Notes: generated by a model from the letters alone, not told the origin. 34,145 bases of DNA from an uncultured Verrucomicrobia subdivision 3 bacterium (GCA_903822015.1 CAIJNQ010000272.1:1-34145), one strand, 5' to 3'. Shown: positions 1 to 9,818, numbered from the stretch's first letter. Numbers and translations: made by a program.

Positions 1-1015
1 GTGGGTTTTCGAGCACAACGGGCTGAATCCGAGCTATCTCCTCGGCGGCATCCCGAACAATTTTTCGCAGGGCGCACGGTTCACGGACAGCGACTGGTTC
101 ATCATCGAGGGCGACGAATATGACACCGCGTTCTTCGACAAGCGCAGCAAGTTCATCCATTACCAGCCGGAAATTGCCATCATCAACAATCTGGAATTCG
201 ACCACGCCGATATTTTTGAAAATCTGGCGGCGGTGAAGAAAACCTTCAGCCATTTCATCCGGCTGGTGCCGCGCAACGGGCTGCTGCTCGGCAACGGCGA
301 CGACGCGAATCTCAAGGAACTCCTCAACGTCACGCATTGCCCGGTGAAAAAGTTCGGCCTCGGCGGTGATTACGCGGTTTATGCCTTCAACATTCGCTAC
401 GGTCCGACGGCGACGGAATTTGAAATTCCCAGCTTCAAGTTCCATTTGAACCTGGTTGGCGAACTGAATGTCCGCAATGCGCTGGCCGTCATCGGGGCGG
501 CGAAACATTGCGGCCTCTCGAACAAGCAGATCCAAAGCGCGTTCGACACATTCAAGGGCATCAAGCGGCGCATGGAGGTGAAGGGCATCGCGGGCGGCGT
601 GACGGTGATCGATGATTTCGGGCATCACCCGACGGCCATCCGCGAGACGCTCAGCGCGCTGCGCATCAAATACGCGAAGGAAAAAATCTGGGCCATCTTC
701 GAGCCGCGCACCAACACGACGCGCCGGAATTATTTCCAGGCGGAACTGGCCGATTCCTTTGCCGACGCCGACGCGGTGGTGGTGGCGCAAATCGCGCGGC
801 TGGAATTGCTCGCGCCGGAGGAGCGCTTGAATCCGCAAAAGCTGATGCAGGACATCGGCGCGACCGGCAAGCCGACGGCGTATCTGCCGGATGCGGACGC
901 CATCGTCGCGCACCTGGCAAAAAACGCGCAGGGCGGCGATGTGGTGGTGGTCTTCAGCAACGGCGGCTTCGGCGGCATCCATGCCAAGCTGCTGGCGCGG
1001 CTTGGTGGATGCTGA
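1..1015 (+). CDS. mpl: UDP-N-acetylmuramate:L-Ala-gamma-D-Glu-meso-DAP ligase, 3' part
   Basis: Mur-ligase family enzyme that attaches the recycled murein tripeptide to UDP-MurNAc in the cytoplasm (peptidoglycan recycling). The track starts this ORF at 233, but the frame is open back to base 2, where it reads WVFEHNGLNPSYLLGG and then EGDEYDTAFFDKRSKF, so the true start lies upstream of the window. Visible hallmarks are the central-domain EGDEYDTAFFD and NNLEFDHADIF motifs, GELNVRNALAVIGAA, FKGIKRRMEVKG, the C-terminal IDDFGHHPTAI, and EPRTNTTRR. The EPRTNT and FKG.KRRME forms fit Mpl better than MurC. It ends convergently with the giant minus-strand gene, with a perfect palindrome in the 81-base gap. 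Only about 338 C-terminal residues are visible; the N-terminal Rossmann domain and the ATP-binding P-loop are outside the window. Confidence 0.93.
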   Translation, partial: WVFEHNGLNPSYLLGGIPNNFSQGARFTDSDWFIIEGDEYDTAFFDKRSKFIHYQPEIAIINNLEFDHADIFENLAAVKKTFSHFIRLVPRNGLLLGNGDDANLKELLNVTHCPVKKFGLGGDYAVYAFNIRYGPTATEFEIPSFKFHLNLVGELNVRNALAVIGAAKHCGLSNKQIQSAFDTFKGIKRRMEVKGIAGGVTVIDDFGHHPTAIRETLSALRIKYAKEKIWAIFEPRTNTTRRNYFQAELADSFADADAVVVAQIARLELLAPEERLNPQKLMQDIGATGKPTAYLPDADAIVAHLAKNAQGGDVVVVFSNGGFGGIHAKLLARLGGC

Positions 1016-1062
1016 CCATGGCGGCGTCCCGGCAGAGCGCCGCAAATCTCAAATCTACAAGT

Positions 1063-1084
1063 GCGGCTTTCTGCCGAAAGCCGC
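1063..1084. terminator. Perfect palindrome, likely bidirectional terminator or REP-like element
   Basis: GCGGCTTTC-TGCC-GAAAGCCGC is a 9-bp perfect stem with a 4-base loop lying between the convergent ends of mpl and the giant gene. No long T tract follows on either strand, so it is either a weak bidirectional terminator or a dispersed palindromic repeat. A weaker GCGGCG/CGCCGC pair lies just upstream (1021-1043). Position and symmetry are seen directly; the function is inferred. Confidence 0.6.
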
Positions 1085-1096
1085 TACCAGAAAACT

Positions 1097-4000
1097 TCAC
1101 TGTTCAATGATGCGGTAGTAGCGAGTGGTGAAGTTCGACGAGTTGGTGTCCTGCAGCAGCAGCATCCCGTTGGTGAGGCTCAAGGCGTTGGGCAGCGTCG
1201 CCCAATTCACGAGGTCGGTACTGGCCTGCGCTGAGAAGTTGGCGAGGTCGGACGGCGAGAGCAATCCGCCGTTGGCGTCGGTCGAGGTCAACTGGAGCGA
1301 GCCGTTTGGCAGCAGCACCGGCGCAGCCAGGAGCTGCGGCACGAGGACTTTCAATACGGCGTTGCTGCTGACGGCGCTGCCACCGGCACCCGTAACTGTG
1401 ACCGCATAAGTGCCATTTTGTGCGCGGCCCACGTTATTAAGCAGGAGAAAGGGACCGTTGCCGCCGACGGGGTTTCCATTCTGCAGCCATTGATAGTTCA
1501 GCCGGATCTGGCCCGAGACCGGCTGCCCGGAAGCGGTCACCTGGAAGAAGGTGTTGGTGCCCAGGTTGACGATCTGGCTGACGGGCTGGACCGTAATTTG
1601 CGGCGGAGCCGGGACATAGGTGAATTGATCCACCCAGCCGGCGTCCAGACCCATGTCAATGCTGACGTCCTTGGAATAGCGCCACATCAACACATTCGTG
1701 CCGGCGGCGACGGGGATGCTGACCTGCGACCAGCCCGGCGAGCCGGAAATGCTCGTCTGCACGATGCCGTTGATGCGGAATTCGAGGATGTCGAAATCCT
1801 GCTCCGAGGAAACATTCCACCAGAAGGTGTAACTGCCCGGCCAGTTGGTAGCCACGGTGGTTTGCAGGATGGTTTCCTGCAACGCCCCGATGCCTCCGCT
1901 CTGGGCCGCGGACACGCCGTCGTGGGTGAAGTTGGTTTCACCGAACCACTGCGCGTTGCCGCTGGTGTTCCAGCTATAGAGATAATTGCCCTTGGCGTCC
2001 GCCGGAGTGTTCAGCGCATCGCCCAGCGGAATGAACGTGGTCACCTTGACATATTTGCTGGCGGCGACGCCGTAGGCGTTGCTGGCAACCAGTTGATAAA
2101 CGCCCGTCGGGATATAACGGATGGGACCGAATTGCAGCGACGGATTGTTCGTCAGGACCAGCGTGTCATTGGTGGCGCCCGGCACGTTGGTGCCGTTCAA
2201 TTGCCACTGGTAATACACCGGCTGAACGCCGGCGCATTTGGCAGCAAGCATGATGTTCGTCCGGGCGGTGGCAATGACGGACCGGTTCCACGGCTGGACG
2301 GTAAAGGACGGCGCGCGGGTGCCGAACAAGGCCAGGTCATGGTCGCCGCTGCTGGCAATGGCGATGACGTTGGCCAGGTCGGGCGGGACCGAGCCGGAAG
2401 TGGAAGTGGGGCCGTTGTAATAACTGCCCAAGGTCAGGATGGTGCCGTCGTTGCGCAGGGCGACACTGTGGTTCCCACCGGCGGAGATGGCCACAATGTT
2501 GCTCCAGGTCGCCGGAATGGTCGCCTGGCCGGAGACATTATTTCCCCAACCGAAGACCGTGCCATTCGCGCGCAGAGCGAGGAAATGCGAACTGCCCGCG
2601 GCGACGGCAATGAAGTTGGAGGCGATAGATGTGAAGTATTGGCTACCGCCATTTAAACCCCAAGTGACCACCGAACCATCCGAACGTAAGGCAATACTGT
2701 CCGATCCGCCGGCGGCGATGGCCACGACATTGGTCGCCGCCACATTGGTGGTCTGTAAATAACTATTTTGTCCCCAGCCCGCGACGGTGCCATCCGATTT
2801 CAACGCCAGGTCGTGATAATCGCCGCAAGCAATCGCCGTGACGCCGCTCAATCCCGCCGGCACATTCGTTACGCCATATTGGTTGTTGCCGATGGCATAC
2901 ACCGTGCCGTCGGATTTCAACGCCAGACTGTCGCCGTAACCCGCCGCAACAGCGGTGACGATGGAATTGCTCAACGCCGAGAAATTCGTCTGGCCGAAAG
3001 TGGCGAATCCCCAGCTGGCAATTTTTCCGTCCGACTTCAGCGCCAGATAAGGCCCATACGAATTACCGGTGCCCTGATTGCCCACGGCGATGGCGGTCGC
3101 ATTGGTCACAATGATGGATGGATCGGTGGGCAGATAGCCCCAGGCCTTGGCGAACAGAACGCGCTCGTAAATTGATGGACTGGTTACGGTGGTAAACTGG
3201 TTGCTTGCGACGACGCGATAATAACCCGACTGACTGGCCAGCGCTGGATCAAAGACCAGACCGTCACTATTTGCACCGGAAACAGCGGTGAAATTACTCT
3301 GGATGTTCGTTGAGTAATACCACTGGTAGCTCACCGGCCCGCTGCCAAGGACGGTCACACCCAGTGTGACCTTGCTGCCCTGATAATTGGTTTGGGTAGT
3401 CTGACCAGCCGGCGCGCTCAAAAACGTCAGCACGCTGTTGCTGATGACCGTCAGTGGCGCGGGCAAGCTCAACGCCGTGTTGAGGTTGTTGCTGACGAAC
3501 AACTGATAATTGCCGGCGTTGCCGAATTGGACATTGGAGATGACCAGGCTGGGGTTGGTGGCGCCGGGAAGGTTCGTGCCATTCAGCCGCCATTGGTAAC
3601 TCAGGGGCTGCGCGCCCGCGGCGGAACCTTGCAGCGTCACGCTGCGGCCGGTAAATGCTGTTTGGCCGACCGGCGGTTGCAAGATGACCGGACTGCCGTC
3701 GTTGACCAGAGCAAGGCCGTGATACGTTGCGGCGGCGATGGCGATGGAAAGCAGATTGCTCAAGGCCGCCGGCGGAATCGTCTGGTTGTAGACATTGGCG
3801 CCCCAGGCGACGACGGTGCCGTTGGCGCGCAACGCCAGGCTCAGCGTGTCGGCAAAACCGTTCTCGGTGGAGATGGCGATCACATTAGTGAGGCTGGCCG
3901 GCAGATTGGTTCCGAGTCCGGTGCCCCACGCCACCACCGTGCCGTTGGATTTCAGCGCGAGGCTGTGGGTATAACCGGCGGCGATCGCGGTCACATTTGC

Positions 4001-7000
4001 CAGGCCGGCGGGGACACTGATGGCCGGCAGCGCGGAAACGGATCCCCACGCCGCGACCGTGCCGTCGCTGCGCAGCGCCAGCGAATGCGAGAAGCCGCAG
4101 GCGATGGCTGTGATGTGGCTCAATCCTGACGGTATGGCGAACGGCGGAGATCCCCAGCCGACAACCGTGCCCTCGGCCCGCAGTCCCAACCCGAAATTAT
4201 TTCCGGCCGCGATGGAAACGAGGTTGCTCACGCCTGGCACCTGAAAACCGTTCTGGTCGGAAACAGTGCCGTCCGCGCGCAAAGCGAAACTGAAGGCCGG
4301 CCCGAAGGCCGCCAGCGCCACGACATTGCCGGCGTTGCGATAAAGATTGGTCGCATAGCTGGAGCCCCAGGCGATCACATTCCCGCCGGTCCCCACCGCG
4401 AAGCTAGCGCCGGGGCTGCCGGCGACGGCAATCACATTGCTCAATCCCGGCGGCGGCAGACACTCGCCGGAGGTATTCAGACCCCACACAGCGACCGGTC
4501 CAAATGTCAGTTGCGCCGGCGCGCTGACCGCGACACCGACTGAGTTGCTGGCGATGACTTGATAGAAACCGAGATTATTTGTTCCAACCGCCGGATTGGT
4601 GTAGCTCGAACTGGTCGCACCGGGGAGGTTCGTGCCATTCAACAACCATTGATAACCCGGCGCGGGAATGCTGGATGCCACGGCGGTGAAAACGGTTGGC
4701 AAACCCGGTGGCACCGAGCGGCCAACCGGTTGCGAAGTGATGGTCGGCGGAACCAGAACCGTCAATATGGCCGGGCCGGTGGCGGAGCCGGAGACGTTCG
4801 TGACGGTCAGCGAATAGCTGCCCGCGTCCGCCGTGGTGAGATTGGAAATGCTCAAGCTGGCGGTTGCCGAGCCGACAATATGGACGCCGTCATCCAACAG
4901 CGGGGTGCCGTTGAACGACCATTGATAATTATACGGCGGCGTGCCGTAAACCGCCGCGGTGAACGTGGCGGCCGAGCCGATGAGCACGGACTGATCCGTC
5001 GGCGCCTGCGTGAAGACCGGCGGCAGGATGACCGGTGTCAGGATCGCCACGGAACTGGTGACCACACCGACAATATTTGACACGACGAGCTGGTAGCCGC
5101 CGCCGTCGTTGGTCAGGACGCCGGTGAGGTTGAGCGTCGAGTTCGTTGAACCGCTGATGCGCCCGCCGTCCGTCAACGGCGTGTTATTGAAATACCATTG
5201 GAAACTCATCGGCAACGTACCGGTGAGCGTGGGGGCAAAACTCGCGTTGCTGCTGACGACGACGGATTCATTGGTCGGTTGCACGGCAAAGGCCGGCGGC
5301 GTCAGGTAGTTGAGGTGGAGCACCAGATTGCCCGCATCCGAACTGTAACCGCCGGCAAGAATGGCATAGGTCGTGCCGGCCGTCGTCGGGATGATGACCT
5401 GCGAAGTGATGCCGCCGGTATCGTCGTTGCAGGCCACTTCCGTCAGCGAGTCGCAAGACCCCGTGTAAAGTGCCAGGCCGGTATCAAAGTCGCTCCCGAA
5501 GGTGTCCACGATGAGCAATCCCGCGACCGGCGAAGTGAATTGATACCAGACACCGTGACCAAAGCCATCCACGCAATCCGGCACCGGATCGCCATAAGAA
5601 GTGGCCGGAACGGTGGATTGAACATTCGTATAGCTGGCGCTGGGGATGACGATGGCGCCGCTGCACAGGTCATTGGCGACGGTCGAGTCAATCACCTTGA
5701 GCGACACGTTGGTGCTGTCGGCCGAGCCGTAGGCGTTGGTGATGAAACAACTGAACTTGCTGCCGGAATCCGACAATTGGGCGTTGTTGAGCGCGTAGCT
5801 GACATTGGTCGCGCCGGGAATCAACACACCGTTCCGGCTCCAGAAATAACTCATCGGAATACTGCCGTAGACATTCACGCTGAAGGTGGCGGTGTGGTTC
5901 AACAAGACAACCTGATTCGGCGATTGCGAAAGAATGGCCGGCGGGGTGGGCGGCAGATAAACGGTCAGCACGGCGTTGGAGCTCACTGCCGATCCGATCA
6001 GATTCGAGACCACCACGGAGTAATTGCCGGCCTGCGTGAGTTGGACATTGGCCAGGGTCAGCGAAACATTGGTGGCGCCGGCGATGTTGGTGCCGTTGAA
6101 AAGCCATTGATAATTGAGCGGGGACGAGCCTTGAGCCGCTACGGTGAAGGTGGCCGTGCCGCCGACGGTAATATTCTGGTTGGTTGGCTGCACCGTGATG
6201 GCAAGCGCCCCGGCGATAGGTGTCTGATTCTGATAGATGGTTATCGTGTTATCATAGGAGTTGGCAAAAACGACGTCCGTCCGTCCGTCTCCGTCCAGAT
6301 CGCCCGCGGCCAAGCCCCAGGCATTCCAGCCGGTTGCAAAATCCACCCGCGATCCCAGCGAAGCGCCGGTAAAGGCGCCGGTGCCAATATTCTGAAACAA
6401 GGAGAGGGCGCTGTTTAATTCCGTGACCTCGGCGATATCGGGCTTGCCGTCGCCGTTAAAGTCAGCCAACGCGAGGGAGTGGCCGCGTCCAGCCAGGCCG
6501 AAATCCAACTCGGCGGCGAAGGAATTGGTTGTCAGCGAACCCGGCGTGGAAAGGTTCCGGTAAACCGACATTGTTTGGGGCTGGTAGGCGGTAGTTATGA
6601 GTTCCGGCTTGCCATCGCCATCGAGGTCGCCGATTAACACGGTCACGGAATTATTTTGCGCCGGCAAATCGACGCGGGTGTCGAAGGTGTTGGTGCCGAT
6701 GTTTCCCGGGGTGCCGTTGTTCCGGAAGAGCGAGATGAATCCGCTATTGCCGGTCACGGCCAGATCCGGTTTGCCGTCGCCGTCCAAATCGCCAATCGCC
6801 ACATTTAATGGACCACCCCCGGTGGCTATAAATCTGGGAGTAAAAGCAATGTTTCCGATGGTGCTGATATTCTGGAAAATTGAAATTGAATTGTCTCCGT
6901 TATTGGCCGTTACAATCTCCGGTTTGCCATCGCCATCGAGGTCCCGGATCGCAATTCCGATGGGGGTGGTCCCGGTTGCCAAATCCACCCGCGCGGCGAA

Positions 7001-9712
7001 CGAGTTCGTTGTCAGGCTGCCGGGCGTGCTGATGTTTCGGTAAATCGAAATCAGATTGTCGCCGTAATCCGACGCGATGATGTCCAGTTTCCCGTCGCCA
7101 TCCAGATCCGCCACATCGACATAATATGGACTTTCCGACCCGGCCGGCGTGGCCAAAACCACTGGGGCTGCAAAGGAAGCCGCCGTCAGCGAACCATTGG
7201 TGCTGAGGTTCTGATAAATCCAAACGGTGTGGTCATAGGTATTGGCCACCACTAGGTCCGGTTTGCCATCGCCATCGAGATCGGCAATCACAATTTTGAC
7301 AGGGCCGTTGCCGGCCGCCAGATTCTGGTTCGGGCCAAAGGTTGCGGAACTGATGGCTTGGCCGACGCCAGCAAACGTGGGTTCGAACGGCGTGCTGGCG
7401 TAAGCAATAAGACCATTCACGGTCACGGTGATGGGTGCAAACGTTGCCCCGGTGGGAACAGAAACGGTCAGGCTGGTCGGACTCGACGTCAAGACACTGG
7501 CCCGCACTGCGCCAAAATAAACAATGTTGGCAGACGGCGCCGGGCTGAAGTTGTTTCCGGAAATGGTCACCACGGTTCCATTCGTGCCGGATGCCGGCGC
7601 GAAGCTGGAAATGACCGGCACACCGGACGGTGCGTTACTCAAGTTAGCCGAGGACAGGATTTGAACGCCGGAGAGGATGGCATAACCGGCAACGCCATTG
7701 CGCACGTTGAGAACCAACGGTTGTCCTGTGGTCACCGGCACGTTCCGCCAGCGCGCATATTGCACCCCTTCCGTCCAGACCGGAATACTGCTGACGGGCG
7801 AATCGTAGGTGGTTTTGACGCCGTAGCTGGTGGCGCCGACCGTCACCTCGTAGTTGCCGTCCACGGAATAAGCCAGCACGTCATACGGGCCGGAAGGCAG
7901 ATTGGTAAAGGTGACGATATCGGTGCCGCCATCCAACGGGTAAATGTAATTCGCGTACATCGGATCGCTGGAAGCGTCACCCCAGGCCCCCGGCGCATCC
8001 GAAACGCTCACGCCCACGGTCGTGGCTCCCCCATTGGCTGCTTCCAGGTTTGTCAAATAGCCCGAGAAACGCCAGACCCCGGGAGCATTGGAAATGTCGC
8101 GATCATAGAAATTCCAAAAGTCATTGGTCGCCAGGCCGACGGCGGCCAATCCGGTCTTCAAACTGTAGCCGCGTCCGCCGCCGCCGCCAAAATCAACATC
8201 CAGCAAGAACGGCGGGCCGGCGGCGCCGGTACATTTGCCCGCGCTGCCGGCGTTGTAGATGGCGGCAATTTCGTTGGAAGCCAGGGCGCGAGTGTAGATT
8301 GAGGTTTCGTCAATGACGCCGCCGAACATGTTCAAATAAGGCGCCCAGGTGCCCGTGGTGCCGATGAAAACCGGAGTGGTGTCGTAATCGAGCGCGAAGC
8401 CGGGGGTCGCCGAAGCCTCCAGCACGCCGTTGACATACAATCTGGACTGGGTGCCGTCGTAGGTGGCCGCGACGTGATACCAGACGCCGCGCTGCACGAT
8501 GGTTTGCGAATTGATCGCGACCTGGTTGCCGGTGCGGGAGACGCAAAACTGGAAGCGGTCGGAGTACGTGCTGTTGCCGTTATCGAGGGTGCCTTTCAGC
8601 AGGCTGTAGCCTTCAAACCACGCCGTCCAGGTGTTTTTCTTGAACACGATTTGTTCGCCGCCGCGGTTGGCGGGAAGATTGGGATCCAGCCAGACCCAGG
8701 CCTCGACGGTGACATTAGCGGGTTTGAGCGCGGCCGAATCGGGGATTTGCACGAAGCCGTTGGTTCCGTCGAACCGGAAACCCTGCCCGACCTTGCCGGG
8801 AGCAAAGGCGGCCCCGCCTTGCAGCGAACCGTTATCGCCGCCGATAATATCATTGGCATTGCCTTCCGCCGGCCACCAGCCGACCAAGCCTGACGGCGGC
8901 GTCACGCAACTGGCTTGGGTCGTTCCGCATTTGCCGGCGTTGCCGGCATTATAGATGGCGGCGATTTCTGATGATGACAAAGCGCGGTTGTAAAGGCTGG
9001 ACTCATCGATGGTCCCGCCAAAAAAGCTGCCGGCATCAGTTCCAGACGCCCGGGTGCCCAAATAAAAGTCATAACTGGTTTGCGGCGTAAATGAACCCAG
9101 ATTCGAAGATTGCACGGCCAAGCCGTTGCAATAAAGCACGGCGATGCCGCTGGCTTTGTCGTAGGTCAACGCGATGTGCTGATAGGTGTTTGGCACGACG
9201 ACACCGCCACCGGTGCTGAAAACGTGAGTACCACCGCTGGTATCAATCAGGTTGGCGTAGAGGCAGCCGGGCGCTCCGCCACCCAGGGTGGGGTATTGGC
9301 TTTCGGTGATAAACAAATGCGCGCCGATGCCCGCATCCCCGGCATTATTGTTCCATTCCGCCAAAGCTTGACGGTTGGTATTCAGGGGATTGATCCAGGT
9401 TTCGAAAGTAAAACCGCTGCCGCTGCCGACATTCAGGCTGGAACTGGCGGGAACCCGGACGTAGGCGTTTGAGCCATTGAGATAGAAAGCCCCGCCGGCT
9501 TCCCCGGCGCTAAAGGAAATATTTGTGGTCACGCCATTATTGCCACCGACCAGGTCATTGGCATTGCCTTCCGCCGGCCACCAGCTGATCAGGCCCGAAG
9601 GTGGGGGGTAGCAGGAGGCGCCTTGAGTCTGAGGGGCGGCGATAATGGCCGCGAGCAGGAAGAGACCCGCCGACAGCGCTTTACCGGATGAGAATTTCAG
9701 GTTCCTTTTCAT
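1097..9712 (-). CDS. Giant secreted multidomain protein (LamG, IPT/TIG, FG-GAP, Ig-like, RCC1)
   Basis: A 2,871-residue exported protein, probably a surface adhesin or glycan-binding protein. A signal peptide (MKRNLKFSSGKALSAGLFLL.., cleavage near residue 31) is followed by two LamG/concanavalin-like domains (about 32-265 and 268-495), an unassigned module (505-690), an IPT/TIG domain (695-780) and seven FG-GAP/VCBS repeats with DLDGDGKPD calcium-loop motifs (800-1155). Next come Ig-like domains at about 1165-1340, a CSGAIVIP..GVWYQFTSP pre-peptidase-like module (1341-1467), and three more Ig-like domains (1468-1737). Then there are seven RCC1-type repeats (1737-2007), two Ig domains, seven more RCC1 repeats (2184-2460), an Ig domain, an unassigned beta-rich module (2561-2699), a last Ig domain and an 80-residue tail ending YYRIIEQ. 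No LPXTG or PEP-CTERM anchor is visible and no catalytic motif was recognised. The start has an AAGGAAAT Shine-Dalgarno site. It is transcribed alone. Confidence 0.93.
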   Translation of the reverse strand: MKRNLKFSSGKALSAGLFLLAAIIAAPQTQGASCYPPPSGLISWWPAEGNANDLVGGNNGVTTNISFSAGEAGGAFYLNGSNAYVRVPASSSLNVGSGSGFTFETWINPLNTNRQALAEWNNNAGDAGIGAHLFITESQYPTLGGGAPGCLYANLIDTSGGTHVFSTGGGVVVPNTYQHIALTYDKASGIAVLYCNGLAVQSSNLGSFTPQTSYDFYLGTRASGTDAGSFFGGTIDESSLYNRALSSSEIAAIYNAGNAGKCGTTQASCVTPPSGLVGWWPAEGNANDIIGGDNGSLQGGAAFAPGKVGQGFRFDGTNGFVQIPDSAALKPANVTVEAWVWLDPNLPANRGGEQIVFKKNTWTAWFEGYSLLKGTLDNGNSTYSDRFQFCVSRTGNQVAINSQTIVQRGVWYHVAATYDGTQSRLYVNGVLEASATPGFALDYDTTPVFIGTTGTWAPYLNMFGGVIDETSIYTRALASNEIAAIYNAGSAGKCTGAAGPPFLLDVDFGGGGGRGYSLKTGLAAVGLATNDFWNFYDRDISNAPGVWRFSGYLTNLEAANGGATTVGVSVSDAPGAWGDASSDPMYANYIYPLDGGTDIVTFTNLPSGPYDVLAYSVDGNYEVTVGATSYGVKTTYDSPVSSIPVWTEGVQYARWRNVPVTTGQPLVLNVRNGVAGYAILSGVQILSSANLSNAPSGVPVISSFAPASGTNGTVVTISGNNFSPAPSANIVYFGAVRASVLTSSPTSLTVSVPTGATFAPITVTVNGLIAYASTPFEPTFAGVGQAISSATFGPNQNLAAGNGPVKIVIADLDGDGKPDLVVANTYDHTVWIYQNLSTNGSLTAASFAAPVVLATPAGSESPYYVDVADLDGDGKLDIIASDYGDNLISIYRNISTPGSLTTNSFAARVDLATGTTPIGIAIRDLDGDGKPEIVTANNGDNSISIFQNISTIGNIAFTPRFIATGGGPLNVAIGDLDGDGKPDLAVTGNSGFISLFRNNGTPGNIGTNTFDTRVDLPAQNNSVTVLIGDLDGDGKPELITTAYQPQTMSVYRNLSTPGSLTTNSFAAELDFGLAGRGHSLALADFNGDGKPDIAEVTELNSALSLFQNIGTGAFTGASLGSRVDFATGWNAWGLAAGDLDGDGRTDVVFANSYDNTITIYQNQTPIAGALAITVQPTNQNITVGGTATFTVAAQGSSPLNYQWLFNGTNIAGATNVSLTLANVQLTQAGNYSVVVSNLIGSAVSSNAVLTVYLPPTPPAILSQSPNQVVLLNHTATFSVNVYGSIPMSYFWSRNGVLIPGATNVSYALNNAQLSDSGSKFSCFITNAYGSADSTNVSLKVIDSTVANDLCSGAIVIPSASYTNVQSTVPATSYGDPVPDCVDGFGHGVWYQFTSPVAGLLIVDTFGSDFDTGLALYTGSCDSLTEVACNDDTGGITSQVIIPTTAGTTYAILAGGYSSDAGNLVLHLNYLTPPAFAVQPTNESVVVSSNASFAPTLTGTLPMSFQWYFNNTPLTDGGRISGSTNSTLNLTGVLTNDGGGYQLVVSNIVGVVTSSVAILTPVILPPVFTQAPTDQSVLIGSAATFTAAVYGTPPYNYQWSFNGTPLLDDGVHIVGSATASLSISNLTTADAGSYSLTVTNVSGSATGPAILTVLVPPTITSQPVGRSVPPGLPTVFTAVASSIPAPGYQWLLNGTNLPGATSSSYTNPAVGTNNLGFYQVIASNSVGVAVSAPAQLTFGPVAVWGLNTSGECLPPPGLSNVIAVAGSPGASFAVGTGGNVIAWGSSYATNLYRNAGNVVALAAFGPAFSFALRADGTVSDQNGFQVPGVSNLVSIAAGNNFGLGLRAEGTVVGWGSPPFAIPSGLSHITAIACGFSHSLALRSDGTVAAWGSVSALPAISVPAGLANVTAIAAGYTHSLALKSNGTVVAWGTGLGTNLPASLTNVIAISTENGFADTLSLALRANGTVVAWGANVYNQTIPPAALSNLLSIAIAAATYHGLALVNDGSPVILQPPVGQTAFTGRSVTLQGSAAGAQPLSYQWRLNGTNLPGATNPSLVISNVQFGNAGNYQLFVSNNLNTALSLPAPLTVISNSVLTFLSAPAGQTTQTNYQGSKVTLGVTVLGSGPVSYQWYYSTNIQSNFTAVSGANSDGLVFDPALASQSGYYRVVASNQFTTVTSPSIYERVLFAKAWGYLPTDPSIIVTNATAIAVGNQGTGNSYGPYLALKSDGKIASWGFATFGQTNFSALSNSIVTAVAAGYGDSLALKSDGTVYAIGNNQYGVTNVPAGLSGVTAIACGDYHDLALKSDGTVAGWGQNSYLQTTNVAATNVVAIAAGGSDSIALRSDGSVVTWGLNGGSQYFTSIASNFIAVAAGSSHFLALRANGTVFGWGNNVSGQATIPATWSNIVAISAGGNHSVALRNDGTILTLGSYYNGPTSTSGSVPPDLANVIAIASSGDHDLALFGTRAPSFTVQPWNRSVIATARTNIMLAAKCAGVQPVYYQWQLNGTNVPGATNDTLVLTNNPSLQFGPIRYIPTGVYQLVASNAYGVAASKYVKVTTFIPLGDALNTPADAKGNYLYSWNTSGNAQWFGETNFTHDGVSAAQSGGIGALQETILQTTVATNWPGSYTFWWNVSSEQDFDILEFRINGIVQTSISGSPGWSQVSIPVAAGTNVLMWRYSKDVSIDMGLDAGWVDQFTYVPAPPQITVQPVSQIVNLGTNTFFQVTASGQPVSGQIRLNYQWLQNGNPVGGNGPFLLLNNVGRAQNGTYAVTVTGAGGSAVSSNAVLKVLVPQLLAAPVLLPNGSLQLTSTDANGGLLSPSDLANFSAQASTDLVNWATLPNALSLTNGMLLLQDTNSSNFTTRYYRIIEQ

Positions 9713-9734
9713 GACTATTTCCTTAGAAAATGCG

Positions 9735-9756
9735 CCGGCTTTTCTGAAAAAACCGG
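9735..9756 (-). other. Leader hairpin upstream of the giant gene
   Basis: Read on the minus strand, CCGGTTTTT-TCAG-AAAAGCCGG forms a 9-bp stem including one U-G wobble and a 4-base loop. It lies about 22 bases before the ATG and 10 bases before the AAGGAAAT ribosome site. It could stabilise or tune the leader of this very long mRNA. Pairing is seen; the role is speculative. Confidence 0.35.
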
Positions 9757-9788
9757 TTGCGTGACATATGCGGATTGGCGTGGTGGAT

Positions 9789-9818
9789 ATTAAAAGCAGA
9801 ATTCGATGGCTTTGGCAA
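9789..9818 (-). promoter_or_regulatory. Candidate sigma70-type promoter of the giant gene
   Basis: On the minus strand TTGCCA (9818-9813) and TTTAAT (9794-9789) are separated by 18 bases, and each matches five of six consensus positions. Initiation near 9782 would give a leader of about 70 bases that contains the hairpin at 9735-9756. Predicted from sequence only. Confidence 0.4.

Noticed and set aside
1418-2656. 412-aa plus-strand ORF opposite the giant gene (also 3392-4129, 5198-6418, 7358-8302)
   Set aside because: These translations are Arg/Gly/Asp/His-rich low-complexity shadows in a frame opposite repetitive Ig/RCC1/VCBS coding sequence, with no domain, no signal and no start context. 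The long open frames follow from the biased codons of the giant gene.
6240-7330. Regular spaced DNA repeats suggestive of a CRISPR or minisatellite
   Set aside because: The periodic 'ccatcgccatcgag' type blocks encode the DLDGDGKP calcium loops of the FG-GAP repeats; the units are long, diverged and in frame with protein, with no spacer/repeat pattern.
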